Of a DNA stretch of 64,000 nucleotides, positions 60,760 to 64,000 are shown one piece after another. A model generated the notes under the pieces. That model searched no databases, was not told the DNA's origin, and worked only from the letters and a program-made list of their open reading frames with translations. Source of the DNA: Macrococcus epidermidis. Its GTDB lineage: Bacteria; Bacillota; Bacilli; Staphylococcales; Staphylococcaceae. Position 1 is the first letter of the stretch; each line of letters starts with the position of its first letter. Both the position numbers and the translations under genes were made by a program. The stretch lies in the NCBI RefSeq assembly GCF_003259695.1, contig NZ_PZJH01000007.1, positions 29,459 to 93,458 on the forward strand. The letters are read 5' to 3'.

Positions 60760-61689
60760 TTATTCTTTAACTTTTTTGTCGTACTCACGGATGATATCAA
60801 ATTTAGAATCATCAGACTTCACATAACCTTCATGAGAATACACTTCACGAATGATTTTTTGACCTTCTTTATCTTTACCGATTTTGATGAAAGCATCTGT
60901 TAATTTCTTCTTCCACTCATCCGTCATATCTGAGCGAGCAGAGATTGTGTCATTCGGGATCTTTTCTGTGTACTTAACGATTTTAGTATCTTTAAATACG
61001 TTAGGTTGATCACCTTTTACGATATTACGTGCATCCTGGAAAGTTACTGCAACATCGACATCATCATTTAATAAAGAGATAACAGCTTGATCGTGTCCTT
61101 TAACTGTTGTAACTTCCATATCTTTTAGTGGATCGATATTTTCTTTCTTTAAATCAACTGCCGGGAAAACGTAACCTGCTGTTGAAGTTACATCCTGCAT
61201 GGCAATTTTCTTGCCTTTCATATCTTTTAAGCTTTTAATATCAGAATCTTTTTTAACGATAAATTGAGATTTGTAGAAATCTACTAATTCTTTTGTCGGT
61301 GTACCGTCATCATTTACACCATAACGTTGTGCTTGTAATAATACCTCCGCTGCTTTTTGATCATGTGCTAATACATAAGCTGTTGGAGGTAAGAAGCCAA
61401 CATCGACTTTTTTTGACTTCATTGCTTCAACGATTGTGTTGTAGTTAGTAGAAACTGAAACTTCTACTGGAATACCAATTTCTTTTTTAAGTAATTTTTC
61501 TAAAGGTTTTGCTTTTGCTTCTAATGTTTCAGCATTTTGAGAAGGAACGAACTGAACTGTTAATTTTTCAGGTGTGTAACCTTTACTCGCTTCTTTGCTA
61601 TTCTCAGCTGTCTTTTCTCCACCACATGCACCTAGTACTGTTGCTACTAAAATTACAGGAACAGCTGTCTTTAATGTGTTTGTGAACAT
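60760..61689 (-). CDS. phnD: Phosphonate/phosphate-type substrate-binding lipoprotein
   Basis: 309 residues. Signal peptide with lipobox LGAC, then the PhnD/TctC-like binding fold with VQFVPSQNAETLEAKAKPL at the start of the mature domain and GFLPPTAYVLAHDQ, TFQDARNI and IPNDTISARSD, which line the ligand cleft in the family. Ligand could be phosphonate, phosphite or phosphate-like. Very similar to the paralogue directly upstream. Confidence 0.92.
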   Translation of the reverse strand: MFTNTLKTAVPVILVATVLGACGGEKTAENSKEASKGYTPEKLTVQFVPSQNAETLEAKAKPLEKLLKKEIGIPVEVSVSTNYNTIVEAMKSKKVDVGFLPPTAYVLAHDQKAAEVLLQAQRYGVNDDGTPTKELVDFYKSQFIVKKDSDIKSLKDMKGKKIAMQDVTSTAGYVFPAVDLKKENIDPLKDMEVTTVKGHDQAVISLLNDDVDVAVTFQDARNIVKGDQPNVFKDTKIVKYTEKIPNDTISARSDMTDEWKKKLTDAFIKIGKDKEGQKIIREVYSHEGYVKSDDSKFDIIREYDKKVKE

Positions 61690-61760
61690 AGTTTTAAAGC
61701 TCCTTTGAAATTTTGTTTTTAACTACAGTACTAATATTAGCAAAAATGAGAAAAGAGAAC

Positions 61761-61777
61761 AGTTAAGTTTTTGTTAA
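61761..61777 (-). promoter_or_regulatory. Candidate PhoP-box-like repeat upstream of phnD
   Basis: Minus strand TTAACA-N5-TTAACT (61777-61761), an 11-base repeat like PhoP boxes of Bacillus. Only two repeats are convincing, so this is weak. Confidence 0.25.
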
Positions 61778-61826
61778 TCCATTTACACTAAATTAACAAA
61801 ACATATATTTTTTACATACATAAATA

Positions 61827-62714
61827 TTATTCCTTACTTTGTGCCTTAACATATTTTCGAATTGTGTCGTACGACTTATCATTCGTTGGTGCATATCCAT
61901 CATGAGAATATATTTCTTTAATAATTTTTTTAGATGCTTTATCTTTTGAAAGTTTGATAAATGCACCTTTAATATCTTCTTTTAATTTTTTATCTAAATC
62001 AGCTTGCACTGATATCGTATCATTTGGAATTTTTTTCGTTACAGCAATGATACGTGTTTCTTTTTTAACACGAGGATAGTCTTTCTCTAAATAATCACGC
62101 GCATCCTGGAAAGTTGCTGCGACATCCACTTCGTTATTGATAAGTGCAGTAATTGCTTTATCATGACCTTTTACCATCACTGTTTTTAAATCTTTTTCGA
62201 TATCTATGCCTTTATCTTGTAATAATCCAACTGGATAAAGATAACCTGATGTTGAAGTAGATTCCTGTAATGCGATGCGTTTATTTTTGATATCTTCAAT
62301 ATTCTTGATTTTACTATCACGATTAACAACAAATTGCCCTCTGTAATAGTCTGTAACTGATTTTTTACCATTTACTTCAGTTTCGTGGAGTGATTTTAGA
62401 ATCACATCTGCAGCGCCCTGGTCGTGAGCCATAACATATGCAGTAGGTGGTAAGAAAGCAACATCAGCTTGTTTAGAACGCATTGCTTCTACTATAGTAT
62501 TATAGCTTGTGGCGATCGATACTTTTACAGGCATATTCAGTTCTTTAGATAGTAGTTTACCTAACGGCTTTGCTTTTGCTTCCAAAGTTTCGGCATTTTG
62601 AGAAGGTACAAACTGAACCTTTAATGTTTTTGGGTGATAGGTTTCTTGCGTTTCGTTGTTACTACATCCAAATAGGACTAAAATAAGTAACGGTAATAAT
62701 AAATATTTTTTCAT
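61827..62714 (-). CDS. Second phosphonate-type substrate-binding lipoprotein (PhnD paralogue)
   Basis: 295 residues, signal peptide with lipobox LFGC near residue 17. The mature domain shares long blocks with phnD downstream (VQFVPSQNAETLEAKAKPL, FLPPTAYV, IPNDTIS, IYSHDGY), clearly a tandem duplication. The 137-base gap to phnD has no clear terminator. It may give the same transporter a second ligand range. Confidence 0.88.
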   Translation of the reverse strand: MKKYLLLPLLILVLFGCSNNETQETYHPKTLKVQFVPSQNAETLEAKAKPLGKLLSKELNMPVKVSIATSYNTIVEAMRSKQADVAFLPPTAYVMAHDQGAADVILKSLHETEVNGKKSVTDYYRGQFVVNRDSKIKNIEDIKNKRIALQESTSTSGYLYPVGLLQDKGIDIEKDLKTVMVKGHDKAITALINNEVDVAATFQDARDYLEKDYPRVKKETRIIAVTKKIPNDTISVQADLDKKLKEDIKGAFIKLSKDKASKKIIKEIYSHDGYAPTNDKSYDTIRKYVKAQSKE

Positions 62715-62843
62715 TGATTTGCTCCTCGAGTTTAATTGATATATTTTTATTGCTATTTTAATGTATTAGAAAATTGTTGCTTCTACAATAAGAAATTTTC
62801 TATATAGCCTGTTATAATTATTAAATATAATGAGGTGAATAAA

Positions 62844-63695
62844 ATGACAACTGGATTAGTATTAGAAGGCGGCGGTATGAGAGGGATATATACTGCAGGA
62901 GTATTAGACTGTTTTTTAGAACATGATATTCATTTTAATTATGTAATCGGTGTTTCAGCTGGGGGAAACATGGCAGCATCTTATCTTTCTAAACAGAAAG
63001 GAAGAAATAAGAAAGTATCTTTAGAGTTTTTAGATGATAAACGTTACTTATCTTTTTCTAACTATATAAAGAATAAAGAGATGTTTGGAATGGATTTTAT
63101 CTTTGATGAAATCCCGAGAGAGCATGTGCCGTTTAATATGGAAGACTTTCTTCAATATAAAGGCGAATATGTCATTGCGTGCACAAACTGTGAAACAGGA
63201 GAAACGGAATACTTTAATAAAGCATATTTAAAGAAAGACTTAATGACGATTCTGCGTGCATCAAGTTCATTACCGCTAATGGCACCCATTGTAGAATACG
63301 ATGGTAAGAAGCTACTGGATGGTGGTGTTACAGACCCGATACCTTTAAGAAAAGCACAACGTGATGGCATGATCAATAATGTTGTTGTACTTACGAGACC
63401 GAAAGGATATATAAAACGTTCGAGTCGACTTTCTAAATACTTTAAAGTGAAAGGTTATAAGAAAGTAGATGAGGCGATGCAAAAACGTCCTGCAGTTTAT
63501 AATGAAACACTGCAATATGTCGATAACCAGGAAAAGAATGGTCATGCAATTGTAATTCGTCCATCTAAAGATTTAAAAGTTGATCGTATGGAAAAGAATC
63601 GAGATAAGCTTTCAGCAATGTATGATTTAGGTTATCAAGATGCTTTAGAACAACTGCCGAAGATAAAAGAATGGCTTAATACAAAAGAAAATTAA
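62844..63695 (+). CDS. Patatin-like phospholipase family protein
   Basis: Cytoplasmic lipid acyl hydrolase-type protein (YjjU/RssA-like). 283 residues from ATG 62844 after GAGGTG. The oxyanion loop LEGGGMRG is at residues 7-14, nucleophile Ser38 in GVSAGG, and the dyad aspartate is D159 in DGGVTDP. No signal peptide. Substrate unknown. It lies divergent from the phn operon and just ahead of the rRNA promoters. Confidence 0.9.
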   Translation: MTTGLVLEGGGMRGIYTAGVLDCFLEHDIHFNYVIGVSAGGNMAASYLSKQKGRNKKVSLEFLDDKRYLSFSNYIKNKEMFGMDFIFDEIPREHVPFNMEDFLQYKGEYVIACTNCETGETEYFNKAYLKKDLMTILRASSSLPLMAPIVEYDGKKLLDGGVTDPIPLRKAQRDGMINNVVVLTRPKGYIKRSSRLSKYFKVKGYKKVDEAMQKRPAVYNETLQYVDNQEKNGHAIVIRPSKDLKVDRMEKNRDKLSAMYDLGYQDALEQLPKIKEWLNTKEN

Positions 63696-63735
63696 AAAAA
63701 GTTTAAAAAAAGCAGCAAAAGTGTAATTTTTATGC

Positions 63736-63871
63736 TTGTTATAGTGTTTGAAACCCTGTATAGTTATATCTTGTCCGGTAGAGATAACTCATACGGGGCA
63801 AGCACTTCGAAAGACAACAAAAAAACTTTTTTAAAAAAGTTGTTGACTTTCAAAACACAAGAGAGTATAAT
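63736..63871 (+). promoter_or_regulatory. Tandem rRNA operon promoters P1 and P2
   Basis: P1: TTGTTA (63736-63741), 17 bases, TATAGT (63759-63764). P2: TTGACT (63843-63848), 17 bases, perfect TATAAT (63866-63871). Paired promoters about 107 bases apart are typical of rrn operons. Confidence 0.85.
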
Positions 63872-64000
63872 TAAATCTTGTGAGACAGAAAGACAAACAC
63901 AATGAACATTGAAAACTGAATGACAATATGTCAACGTTAATTCCAATAATTTGAGTGAACTTAGTTCACTCCCAAGAGTGATTGCCATAAGCAATCAAAG
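63872..64000 (+). other. rRNA operon leader (16S gene begins beyond the window)
   Basis: The leader contains ATTGAAAACTGAATGACAA, a conserved pre-16S/antitermination-type segment seen in staphylococcal rrn leaders, followed by hairpin-prone sequence (GAGTGAACTTAGTTCACTC at 63953-63971). The 16S mature start is not reached. Its position after dnaX-ebfC-recR agrees with the rrn site in S. aureus. Confidence 0.8.

Noticed and set aside
63152..63545. Minus-strand frames opposite the patatin-like gene
   Set aside because: No ribosome sites, and the plus-strand gene has intact catalytic motifs across the same bases.

Overview
The window is a Gram-positive, low-G+C chromosome segment centred on the replication origin. 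The best fit is the genus Macrococcus/Macrococcoides, close to M. caseolyticus, in the family Staphylococcaceae. Many proteins (GdpP, Ssb, EbfC, RpmH, GuaA) look staphylococcal from end to end. However, a parA gene is present and noc, parA, parB, mscS, DUF951, ychF and rpsF-ssb-rpsR are contiguous. From memory, S. aureus lacks ParA and has this block split. The species call is an inference from gene content, not from a database match.

Left of the origin (1-24.4 kb) almost everything runs on the minus strand, away from oriC: dnaA, dnaN, an inserted four-gene block (natA-like/natB-like ABC exporter and bdbD/bdbC thiol oxidases), yaaA, recF, gyrB, gyrA, alsS-alsD, serS behind a T-box, yceI, then yybS, gdpP, rplI, dnaB and purA (cut by the window edge). 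nnrD is the only gene here on the plus strand.

The origin is bipartite. About ten DnaA boxes lie between rpmH and dnaA (24.43-24.75 kb). A likely unwinding element, with adjacent DnaA boxes, DnaA-trios and an AT-rich tract, lies between dnaA and dnaN (22.89-23.06 kb).

Right of the origin (24.8-45 kb) the plus strand carries rpmH, rnpA, jag, mnmE, mnmG, rsmG, noc, parA, parB, mscS, a DUF951 gene, ychF, rpsF-ssb-rpsR, a YfbU-family gene, and the purine block xpt-pbuX-guaB-guaA behind a guanine riboswitch. A GNAT gene and a sigma-B-type stress gene are on the minus strand.

The 45-64 kb part is more accessory. It holds a small secreted protein, a 35-residue ORF, an NTF2-like protein, tRNA-Ser(UGA), a muropeptide-recycling pair (dipeptide epimerase and NlpC/P60 peptidase) convergent with a beta-lactamase-fold serine hydrolase, the trehalose operon treP-treC-treR, SRP RNA, a large secreted cell-surface-type protein, dnaX-ebfC-recR, a phosphonate-type ABC operon with two substrate-binding proteins, a patatin-like gene, and the tandem promoters and leader of an rRNA operon whose 16S gene starts just past the window.

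The regulatory content is rich: a PurBox, a T-box, a purine riboswitch, cre-like sites at alsS and treP, a TreR-like operator, a sigma-B promoter, and two strong unexplained palindromes (upstream of yceI and upstream of natA). I saw no insertion sequence, prophage or CRISPR array, and no clearly new multi-gene system. The least explained items are the natAB-bdbDC insertion, the palindromes, the 35-residue ORF and the secreted protein after the SRP RNA.
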